Assembly (NCBI RefSeq): GCF_030035675.1 | Contig: NC_084482.1 | Location: 230,611,943-230,675,942 of the forward strand | DNA: 64,000 bases | Source of the DNA: Rhineura floridana | Lineage: Eukaryota > Chordata > Lepidosauria > Squamata > Rhineuridae | Direction: 5' to 3' | Shown: positions 46,982 through 55,092 of the stretch, one piece after another | Position numbering within the stretch: position 1 is the first letter of the stretch | Layout of the letters: each line of letters begins with the position of its first letter | The notes under the pieces: generated by a model | What the model was told of the DNA's origin: nothing | Databases searched by the model: none | The model's input: the letters and a program-made list of their open reading frames with translations, nothing else | Program-made: the position numbers and the translations under genes

Positions 46982-47732
46982 TCAGTTTAAAAGCTGCTCT
47001 GCCACCTTTTTAATTTTAAGTGCCAGCAGTCTGGTTCCATTCTGGTTCAAGTGGAGCCCGTCCCTTTTGTACAGGCCCGGCTTGTCCCAAAATGTTCCCC
47101 AGTGCCTAACAAATCTAAACCCTTCCACCCGACACCATCGTCTCATCCATGCATTGAGACTGCAAAGCTGGGCCTGTCTGGCTGGTCCTGCACGTGGAAC
47201 CAGTAGCATTTCAGAGAAAGCCACCTTGGAGGTCCTGGCTTTCAGCATCCTACCTAGCAACCTAAATTTTGCTTCCAGGACCTCACGGCTGCATTTCCCC
47301 ATGTCGTTGGTGCCAACGTGCACCACGACCACTGACTCCTTCCCAGCACTGTCTACCAAACTATCTAAACGACGGGCGATATCCGCAACCTTCGCACCAG
47401 GCAGGCAAAACACCTTGCGGTCTACACGCCCATCACACACCCCACTGTCTATGTTCCTAATGATCGAATCACCCACTACAAGGATCCCTCCACCCCCTGG
47501 AGATATATCCTCGGCACGAGAGGACAGCTGCTCATCCCCCAAGGAATGGGTCCCTTCTAAGGGATCCTTTCCCTCTTCCTCAGCTGGATGCTCTCCTTTC
47601 CTGAGGCCATCGTTCTCCATGATAGCAGGAGAGCTATCATCGTTGGAGTGGGACACAGCTATAACGTCCCTGAAGGCCTCCTCCACACACCTCTCTGCCT
47701 CTCTCAGCTTTTCCAGGTCCGCCACCTTGGCC
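46982..47732 (-). CDS. CR1 ORF1 with SGNH/GDSL-type esterase domain
   Basis: The minus frame reads ILVVGDSIIRNID (the GDS serine block), VVVHVGTNDMGKCSREVL (the GTND block) and DGLHLNQNGTRLLALKI (the catalytic DGLHL end). This is the esterase known from CR1 ORF1 proteins. About 90 residues precede it, including a SLGDEQLSS acidic stretch; the frame upstream of 47732 belongs to the L2 host element, so the ORF1 N-terminus is cut there. Confidence 0.92.
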
Positions 47733-48216
47733 TCAAGGAGAATCAACAGAGTCACACTCCTCCCGTCTCTCTCCCGACAAAGGTCATCATACAGGGCAAC
47801 CAAGGCTGTTTCTGTGCAAAAGCCAGGCCTGAAACCCAACTGAAATGGATCCAGATAATCAGTCTCATCCAAGAGTGTCTGGAGCTGGACTGCAACCACT
47901 CGTTCCAGCACCTTGCCCAGGAATGGAACATTTGCCATGAGCGTATTGTGTTAAGATTTTCTGGGTCCAGGGAGGGTCTCTTCAGGAGTGGTCTCACTAC
48001 CGCCTCTTTCAGGCAGCCAGGTTCCACCCCCTCTCGCAGAGAGGCATTAATCATCTCCCTGGCCCAGCCGGCTGTTCCATCCCTGCTAGCTTTTATTAGC
48101 CAAGAAGGGCAAGGATCCAGCACAGAAGTGGTTGCACGAACGTGTCGAAGCACCTTGTCAACGTCCTCAAGCTGTACCAACTGAAACTAATCCAAGAAAT
48201 TGGGAAAAGGCTGTGC
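47733..48216 (-). repeat. L2-like LINE, 5' continuation
   Basis: Encodes, in two frames, LEDVDKVLRHVRATTSVLDP, CPSWLIKASRDG, then ANVPFLGKVLERVVAVQLQT and ETDYLDPFQLGFRPGFCTET, ending SVTLLILL at the CR1 junction. One frame break near 47940. It is the same element as 42526-43771. Confidence 0.9.
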
Positions 48217-48375
48217 TCTGGATTGTTGTTGTTATGTGTCTCCAAGTCGACTACAACTTATGACAACCCTATGAATCAGTGCCCTCCAAGAGCATCTGTC
48301 ATGAACCACCCTGTTCAGATGAGTAGACATGAACCAATGATCCTCAGTCTAAAGCAGCTTCCTGCATTTCAAGGT
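48217..48375 (-). repeat. Bov-B 3' tail plus SINE 3' end
   Basis: 48217-48325 is a Bov-B terminus (GTCTCCAAGTCGACTACAAC, CCAAGAGCATCTGTCATGAA). 48326-48365 is the end of a tRNA SINE on the plus strand (CATGAACCAATGATCCTCAG), the same as at 37795-37850. Confidence 0.8.
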
Positions 48376-49129
48376 TTTTGTTGTTATGTGCCTTCATTAT
48401 GACTTATGGCAACCCTATGAATAAGCAACCTCCAGTAACATCTGTTGTAAACCGCCCTATTCAGACCTTGTAAGTTCAGGTCTGCGACTTCCTTTATGGA
48501 ATCAATCCATCTCTTGTTTGTTCTTCCTCTTTTTCTACTCCCTTCTGTTTTTCCCAGCATTATTGTCTTTTCTAGTGAATCATGTTTTCTCATGATGTGT
48601 CCAAAGTATGATAATCTCAGTTTCATCATTTTAGCTTCTAATGACAGTTTTGGTTTGATTTGTTCTAACACCCAATTATTTGTCTTTTTTGCAGTCCATG
48701 GTATGCGCAAAGCTCTGCTCCAACACCACCTTTCAGATGAGTTGATTTTTGTCTTATCCACCTTTTTCACTGTCCATCTTTCACATCCATACACAGAGAT
48801 CGGGAATATCATGGTCTGAATGATCCTGACTTTGGTGTTCAGTGATACATCTTTGCACTTGAGGACCTTTTCTAGTTCTCTCACAGTTGCCCTCCCTAGT
48901 CCTAGCCTTCTTCTGATTTCTTGACTATTGTCTCCGCTTTAGTTAATGACTGTGCCGAAGTATTGATAATCCTTGGCAAGTTCAATGTCCTCATTGTCAA
49001 CTTTAAAGTTACATAAATCTTCTCTTGTCATTACTTTAGTCTTCTTGACGTTCAGCTGTAGTCCTGCTTTTGTGCTTTCCTCTTTAACTTTCATCAGCAT
49101 TCATTTCAAATCATTTCTGGTTTCTGCTA

Positions 49130-49134
<5 letters not shown>
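48376..49134 (-). repeat. Bov-B LINE, C-terminal region
   Basis: The minus frame 48884-48384 reads RELEKVLKCKDVSLNTKVRI, MIFPISVYGCERWTVKKVD, LSYFGHIMRKHDSLEKTIML and RTNKRWIDSIKEVADLNLQG. Upstream of that are FTVDNEDIELAKDYQYF and KVKEESTKAGLQLNVKKTKV in broken frames. It is cut at TTTCTGCTAGTA (about 49131) by an L2-like LINE and continues at 51628. Confidence 0.93.
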
Positions 49135-49162
<28 letters not shown>

Positions 49163-51627
49163 CTTTATTTTTACCCCGCCCTTTTCCAATAGGACTCAGA
49201 GCGGCTTACAACTAAAAACAACATCATTAAAACATACAGAGTATATTATTAAAAAAGAATTAAACTATAAGGGACAATTAAAGACTATAAGATAAAAGTT
49301 AAAACAGCAAACAATTTAAAATAATAATCATATAATGTGATCACCAAGCCTATAAGACATTAATCCTGGTCGTTCTCTGTCCCAAATGCCCATTGAAATA
49401 AAACAGTCTTTACTGGTCGCCGGAAAGACAGCAAGGAGGGAGCTGATCACACCTCACTCGGAAGGGAGTTCCACAGGCTAGGGGCGGCCACAGAAAAGGC
49501 CCTATATAGTGTCTGCGTCATATGTGCTTGCGAAGGTGTGGGGAACACAAGAAGGGCCTCACCTGAAGATCTCAAATCCCGGACAGGTTCATGTAGGGAG
49601 ATACGATCTGTCAAATAGTCTGGACCTGAGCCGTATAGGGCTTTGTAGGTCAAAACCAGCACTTTGAATTGTGACCGGAAACAAATTGGCAGCCAGTGGA
49701 TCTGTTGTAACAGGGGAGTTATATGGTCCCTGTAACCAGCCCCGGTTAGCACTCTGGCTGCAGCTCTTTGTACCAATTTAAGTTTCCGAACAGTCTTCAA
49801 AGGCAGCCCCACGTAGAGCGCATTAAAGTAGTCTAAGCGGGATGTAACCAAGGCATGCATCACCCTAGTCAGATCAGGTAGCTCCAGGAACGGGCGCAGC
49901 TGGCGCACCAGTTTTAATTGGGCAAATGCGCTCCTGGATACAGTAGCAATCTGGGCCTCCAAATTCAAAGCTGAGTCCAGGAGTACACCCAAACTGCGAA
50001 CCTGAGACTTCAGGGGGAGTGCGACCCCATCCAGTACCGGTTGAACCCCTATTCCCTGATCTGCCCTCCGACTGACCAGGAGTACCTCTGTTTTGTCAGG
50101 ATTTAATCTCAACTTGTTTACCCTCATCCAGTCCATCACTGATGCCAGACACTGGTTTAGGGTCTGTACGGCTTCCTTGGCTTCAGGTGGAAAAGAGAAA
50201 TAGAGTTGAGTGTCATACTGATGGCACCGAACCCCAAAACCCCGGACAACCTCTCCCAGCGGTTTTATGTAGATGTTAAATAACATGGGGGACAAAACAG
50301 AACCCTGAGGGACCCCATAGGTCAATGGCCAAGGGGTCGAGCAGGAGTCCCCCAGTACCACCTTCTGGGTTCGATCCTCCAGGAAGGATTGGAGCCACTG
50401 TAAAACAGTGCCCCCAAGTCCCATCTCAGCAAGGCGGCCCAGAAGGATACCGTGATCGATGGTATCGAAAGCCGCTGAGAGGTCCAGAAGAACCAGCAGA
50501 GACACACTTCCCCTGTCCAGTTCTCTGCGTAGGTCATCCACCAAGGTGACCAAAGCCGTCTCTGTCCCATAGCTAGGTCTGAAACCAGATTGAAATGGAT
50601 CTAGATAATCTGTATCATCCAGGAATCTCTGGAGTTGGGCGACCACCACACGTTCTATTATCTTGCTTAAAAATGGAATATTGGAGACTGGCCGGTAGTT
50701 ACCCAATAAAGAGGGATCAAGGGAGGGCTTTTTCAGCCGTGGTCTTATAACTGCCTCCTTTAAGCATGATGGAATTCTGCCTTGTTGTAGAGAGGCATTA
50801 ACTATTCCCCTGATCCAATCGACCAGTCCCCCTCTGGTACTTCTAATGAGCCAGGAAGGGCAAGGGTCCAGTACACACGTAGTGGCGCGCGCCGCTCCAA
50901 GGATCTTGTCCACATCCTCGGGTAGAACAAGTTGAAAAGAATCCATTTTAATTGGACAAACAGGTGCCGGAGTTACATCCTCAGAGACTGTATCAATTTT
51001 AGCGTCCAAATCACAGCGAATCTGAGTGACTTTGTCCACAAACTGCCGTGCAAATTCTTGACAGCGGCCTGCTGAGTGGTCAGAAATACCTTCATGGGGG
51101 CTAGTAGTTAAAAGCCCCCTAACCACTCGAAACAGTTCCGCTTGATGGCTCCCAGCAGACGCAATGGAGGCCGAGAAGAAAGATTTCTTCTTAGCCTGTA
51201 CTGCCTCGGAGTAGGCCTTCAAGTAGGCTCTAGCCCGAGATCGATCAGATTCGCTCTGAGTTTTCCACCAACGTCGCTCTAGTCCCCATCTGACATGTTT
51301 TCATCACCACCAGCTCCTTGGAAAACCATGGAGCCGGTTTGGCTCCACTCTGAAAGAGGGGACGCTCGGGAGCGATCGTGTCCACCGCCCTGGTCATTTC
51401 CCTATTCCAAAGATCAACCAGGGCTTCGACAGGATCGCCTGCCAAGGCAACAGGGAAATCTCCAAGAGCCATCAGAAAGCCGTCCGGATCCATCAGCCTC
51501 TTGGGACGGACCATTCTAATAGGTCCCCCACCCCTGCAGAGGCTCTGAGTCCCAGCGAGTCTAAACCTAACCAGGTAGTGATCTGTCCATGACAACGGAA
51601 CCACCGCAAATTCTTCCACACCCAAAA
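49135..51627 (-). mobile_element. L2-like LINE inserted in Bov-B
   Basis: A 2.5 kb, 5'-truncated element with a TAA microsatellite tail at 49131-49160 and CCCCGCCCTTTTCCAATAGG 3' UTR. Bov-B sequence resumes at GTAGTATTTTATCATCTGC (51628) next to a short AGTA repeat. It carries a long RT frame (49447-51222) and the end of the endonuclease (51245-51625: VPLSWTDHYLVRFRLAG, the SWTDH catalytic end). The two frames overlap a break near 51230. Confidence 0.95.
49447..51222 (-). CDS. L2-like reverse transcriptase, long open frame with damaged YADD
   Basis: 591 codons. The linker has LFRVVRGLLTTSPHEGIS and VLDPCPSWLIRSTRGG; RT then has NYRPVSNIPFLSKIIERVVV, LDPFQSGFRPSYGTETALVT, motif A LLDLSAAFDTIDHGILLGRL and motif B GVPQGSVLSPMLFNIYIKPL. 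Motif C reads RCHQYDTQLYFSF where relatives in this window have HQYADDTQLYFSF, a 6-base in-frame loss that leaves one of the two catalytic Asp residues. Downstream LRLNPDKTEVLLVSR, VQRAAARVLTGAGYRDHI and FSVAAPSLWNSLPSEV complete the C-terminus. The frame is open but the enzyme should be inactive. Confidence 0.95.
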   Translation of the reverse strand: MKAYSEAVQAKKKSFFSASIASAGSHQAELFRVVRGLLTTSPHEGISDHSAGRCQEFARQFVDKVTQIRCDLDAKIDTVSEDVTPAPVCPIKMDSFQLVLPEDVDKILGAARATTCVLDPCPSWLIRSTRGGLVDWIRGIVNASLQQGRIPSCLKEAVIRPRLKKPSLDPSLLGNYRPVSNIPFLSKIIERVVVAQLQRFLDDTDYLDPFQSGFRPSYGTETALVTLVDDLRRELDRGSVSLLVLLDLSAAFDTIDHGILLGRLAEMGLGGTVLQWLQSFLEDRTQKVVLGDSCSTPWPLTYGVPQGSVLSPMLFNIYIKPLGEVVRGFGVRCHQYDTQLYFSFPPEAKEAVQTLNQCLASVMDWMRVNKLRLNPDKTEVLLVSRRADQGIGVQPVLDGVALPLKSQVRSLGVLLDSALNLEAQIATVSRSAFAQLKLVRQLRPFLELPDLTRVMHALVTSRLDYFNALYVGLPLKTVRKLKLVQRAAARVLTGAGYRDHITPLLQQIHWLPICFRSQFKVLVLTYKALYGSGPDYLTDRISLHEPVRDLRSSGEALLVFPTPSQAHMTQTLYRAFSVAAPSLWNSLPSEV

Positions 51628-51754
51628 TAGTAGTATTTTATCATCTGCATATCTTAAATTATTGCTATTTCTCCCTCCAATTTTCACACCTCCTTCTTCT
51701 TGGTCCAATCCTGCTTTCCGTATGATATGTTCTGCGTATAGATTAAATAAACAG
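51628..51754 (-). repeat. Bov-B LINE, RT motif C region
   Basis: The minus frame reads DQEEGGVKIGGRNSNNLRYA followed by DDKILL, i.e. the YADD block, continuing the copy from 49134. It ends at TTAAATAAACAGG where another L2 begins. Confidence 0.9.
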
Positions 51755-52357
51755 GTACAGAATGCGGCGGCTCGTTTACTTACAAACAGCCGTCGCCGTG
51801 ATCATATTACACCAGTATTATTTAATCTACACTGGCTTCCAGTAGTTTTCCGGGCCCAATTCAAGGTGTTGGTGTTAACCTTTAAATCCCTATATGGTTT
51901 CGGCCCGGTTTATCTGAAGGAGCACCTCCAGCGTCACCAACTATGCCGCCCGACACGATCCGCCACGCAGGGCCTTCTCTCAATCCCACCAACAAAAGTA
52001 GTTAGGTTGGTGGGGACTAGAGAGAGGGCTTTTTCGGTGGCGGCCCCCACTCTCTGGAATTCCCTCCCGTTCGATCTTCGACATGCCCCTTCCCTGGATA
52101 CTTTCCGCCGGGCATTAAAAACTTGGCTGTTTGGTCAGGCCTTTGAGACTATCGGGATGGGCTAATTATATACTCAATCCCCGCTGCTATGTATTACAAT
52201 TGCTGCTATTCTGTCACTGATGATTATTTGTATTTTATTGTATTTATTGTATTTACTGTATTTTGTATTTTATTGAATTTAATATGGACGCCGCCTAGAG
52301 TGGCTTCGGCCAGATAGGCGGCCTAAAAATTAAATTATTATTATTATTATTATTATA
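51755..52357 (+). repeat. L2-like LINE, 3' end
   Basis: The frame reads VQNAAARLLTNSRRRDHITP, LHWLPVVFRAQFKVLVLTFK, ERAFSVAAPTLWNSLPFDLR and the C-terminal LKTWLFGQAF. The 3' UTR ends GCCGCCTAGAGTGGCTTCGG with ATT repeats. About 190 bases of Bov-B expected at this site are missing, so the insertion came with a target deletion. Confidence 0.92.
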
Positions 52358-52477
52358 GTTTTTCATGATCTACACAGTCAAAGGCTTTGCTGTAATCTAT
52401 AAAGCACAGGGTGATTTCCTTCTGAAATTCCTTGGACGTCTGGCATTTCTCGCTCCATATATGGCAAGAGCCTTTGT
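52358..52477 (-). repeat. Bov-B LINE, RT motif A region
   Basis: On the minus strand it encodes KEFQKEITLCFIDYSKAFDC followed by VDHEKL, RT motif A. It is the same Bov-B copy as 51628-51754. Confidence 0.9.
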
Positions 52478-53025
52478 TGCTCTGGATACCCCACTTGATT
52501 CACCTGCTATAACACTGGAGGCTAAGTCCTGGTGGATGCTAAAGGTTTTATCCTGGAAGTGCCTAGCAAATTCATTACAGCGGGCCTCAGATGGTTCTAC
52601 CATGTCCCTGGGGCCAGAGTGTAATAGTCCCCGGACAATTCTGAAGAGCTCCGCTGGATGGCAGATTGATGGCTTGATAGTGGCAGCAAAATATTGTTTT
52701 TTTGCTCCCTTCACTGCCCCTAAATACAGCTTACCATAGACACTTACCAGTGTGTAACTGCATGCACCAGGAGCTCGTTTCCATCTGCACTCAAGTCATC
52801 TCCTAGACTGTTTTATTGCTCTCAGCTCTGGGGTATACCATGGAGCTGTATGAGCTCTACACAGGAGAAGGCGCTCAGGAACAATCGTGTCAACCGCCCA
52901 GGTCATTTCTGTATTCCACAGTTCAACCAGGGTTTCAACAGGAGCGCCAGCCCTATCAGCCGGAAAACTTCCCAGAGCCCTTTGGAAACCATCCGGATTC
53001 ATTAGTCTCTGGGGGCAGACCACCT
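52478..53025 (-). repeat. L2-like LINE, part 1
   Basis: The minus frames read FRIVRGLLHSGPRDMVEPSE and EFARHFQDKTFSIHQDL, then MVCPQRLMNPDGFQRALGSF and LWNTEMTWAVDTIVPER. This is the linker between endonuclease and RT. A CR1 fragment then interrupts it. Confidence 0.88.
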
Positions 53026-53393
53026 TAAGAACATAAGAACATAAGAAGAGCCTGCTGGATCAGGCCAGTGGCCCATCTAGTCCAGCATCCTGTTCTCACA
53101 GTGGCCAACCAGGTGCCTGGGGGAAGCCCGCAAGCAGGACCCGAGTGCAAGAACACTCTCCCCTCCTGAGGCTTCCGGCAACTGGTTTTCAGAAGCATGC
53201 TGCCTCTGACTAGGGTGGCACAGCACAGCCATCACGGCTAGTAGCCATTGATAGCCCTGTCCTCCATGAATTGGTCTAATCTTCTTTTAAAGCCATCCAA
53301 GCTGGTGGCCATTACTGCATCTTGTGGGAGCAAATTCCATAGTTTAACTATGCGCTGAGTAAAGAAGTACTTCCTTTTGTCTGTCCTGAACCT
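53026..53393 (-). repeat. CR1 LINE 3' end inserted in L2
   Basis: Starts with AAGAACATAAGAACATAAG and runs through the CR1 3' UTR to the codons RFRTDKRKYFFTQRIVKLWN...AINGY on the minus strand. It is nearly identical to the 3' end of the CR1 at 43772. CCTTA is at both edges. Confidence 0.93.
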
Positions 53394-53785
53394 TAATAGG
53401 TCCCTCACCCTTGCAGAGGGCAAAAGCTGCTGTAAGTCTTAAACTTCAGCAAGCAGTGATCTGTCCATGACAGAGGGACTGATGTAAGGCCCCCAACATT
53501 GAGATCAACTCCATGTCCAGTTGCAAAACCCAAATCTAGAGTATGCCCTGCTACATGTGTTGGGCCAATGGCATATTGGGACAGTCCCATGGTTGTCATA
53601 GATATCATGAATTCCTGAGCTGCCCCGGATAAGGTGGCCTCGGCATGGATGTTGACATCCCCCAGAACCAACAGAACCAACAGATATGGGTATTGGAGGC
53701 ACTGTTTTATGGTGGTTCCGATCCTATCCACAGGGTCACTCTCAGAGAAGAGCATTGGGTAACTGTCTGTGGACAGTCTGTGTCA
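53394..53785 (-). repeat. L2-like LINE, part 2 (endonuclease end)
   Basis: The minus frame reads LGDVNIHAEATLSGAAQEFM, GLSQYAIGPTHVAGHTLDLG and SVPLSWTDHCLLKF, the C-terminal half of the L2 endonuclease with the SWTDH end. Confidence 0.9.
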
Positions 53786-53972
53786 GAATTGCTTAATATG
53801 TTCCTTTAATAATGTTTTTAACCCTTTTTAAAAAGATTTTTTTAATATTTCTTTAACGCTGTTTTGTTTTAATGTATTTTAAGATCTGTTTTTATTATGT
53901 TTTAAAGTGTTTCTAGTGCTTTGCGTGCCACCCTGGGCTCCTGCTGGGAGGAAGGGCGGGATGAAAACAGAA

Positions 53973-54007
<35 letters not shown>

Positions 54008-54008
54008 A
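53786..54008 (+). repeat. L2-like LINE, 3' UTR only
   Basis: A T-rich UTR and GGCTCCTGCTGGGAGGAAGG with an AAAT tail repeated about nine times. Same subfamily as 506-1190. Confidence 0.85.
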
Positions 54009-54654
54009 TATCTGTTGACAAAGTTTTGTCAAAATTTGGACAGATTCAGACTCAGTAGCTTGTAGCCACTCTATTGTTATGCCATCTATTCCTGGTGATT
54101 GTTTCTTCCAAGTATTTTAAGAGCAGCTTTCACCTGACATTCTAAAATTTCTGATTCTTCATCATATGGTTCCTCCGTGAATGAATCTGTCATCCTGGCT
54201 TCTCTTTTATAGAGTTCTTCAGTGTATTGCTTCCATCTTCCTTTTATTTCATCTCAGTCAGTCAGTGTGTTCCCCTGTTGATTATTCAACATCCCTACTC
54301 ATGGTTTAAATTTCCTTTAATTTCTTCCTGTACTTCTGCGTAAAATCTCTCAATTTCCTCTTCTTCTGTGTTTGCAATTGGAGATGGACTTAGATGATAG
54401 TTATGTTGATAGGTTTCCCATTAAATCTCATTGACGTCACTCACTCAAATTTTGCATTATAGCTCCAAATTGCTTTTGCTATGTCACTTCTCACCATTAG
54501 AGCAATCCCGTCTCTTCTTAATTTATCATTTCCTGCATAAAATATTTTGTAGCTGCCTGAAAATGTCCTATTCCCATCCATATTAATTCACTCACACCAA
54601 GTATTGTAATATTGATGCGACTCTCCTTCTGCATCTGTGCGCATCAACCTCTGG
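54009..54654 (-). repeat. Bov-B LINE, endonuclease end and early RT
   Basis: On the minus strand it encodes GNDKLRRDGIALMVRSDIAK, SMRFNGKPINITII-like and NTEEEEIERFYAEVQEEI, the Bov-B endonuclease region. Then come EARMTDSFTEEPYDEESEI and an ILTKLCQQ-type block, in broken frames. It is the 5' portion of the same interrupted Bov-B whose 3' part starts at 48376. Confidence 0.88.
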
Positions 54655-55092
54655 GCTTCCTTTCGGCTTTCACTCAGCTGCGTCATTAGTCACAGCGCTA
54701 CTCGTACTTGTCCGTTGTTCTTCCCCAGCAGCTCATCTAGGGGTCTCATCTTCCAGCACTGTCTCGTGTTGCAGGTAACAGGGGACTAACCTTTTTGGGA
54801 GGGAGGGAGGGAGGGGATGTGAGTTTCCCTCTGGGTATTGGAAACGGCCATGTTCCTGTCAGACAGGATCCATCCTAGGTTTGTAAATTTCAGCTTTGCA
54901 TAGGTACTGGGCTGTCCACCTTAAATGGAGGAACAAGAGAGCAGAGTTTTGTTACAATTGTCTCTCTCTGCATCTTACCAAGCACATACTACTCAACAGA
55001 GCTCCCAGAAATATGTTTTCAAAGTACAAATCATAATATATTCACAGGATTTCTCCACAGCATTTTATCTCCTTTCCTTTTCATTCCATCAG
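54655..55092 (+). other. Intron upstream of finger exon, unit 3
   Basis: Paralogue of 21940-22462. It ends with a pyrimidine-rich stretch and the acceptor ...TTTTCATTCCATCAG (AG at 55091-55092). No KRAB exon was found between this and the promoter copy at 41 kb. Confidence 0.75.

Larger units (their letters stand above)
43772..47732 (-). mobile_element. CR1 LINE, nearly full-length, inserted in L2
   Basis: A 3.96 kb CR1 on the minus strand, ending in repeated AAGAACAT (reverse of ATGTTCTT) at 43772. It carries ORF1 with an esterase, then ORF2 endonuclease and reverse transcriptase. The L2 frame ...SVTLLILL | LSAAFNTIDHG... joins across it with at most a base or two duplicated, as is common for CR1. 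The 5' end lies inside or just before ORF1. ORF2 carries about two frame breaks (near 44900 and 45700-45790). Confidence 0.95.

Noticed and set aside
53950-54010. Possible short regular array (CRISPR-like)
   Set aside because: It is an AAAT microsatellite tail of an L2 element. No spaced direct repeats occur anywhere, and the genome is eukaryotic.
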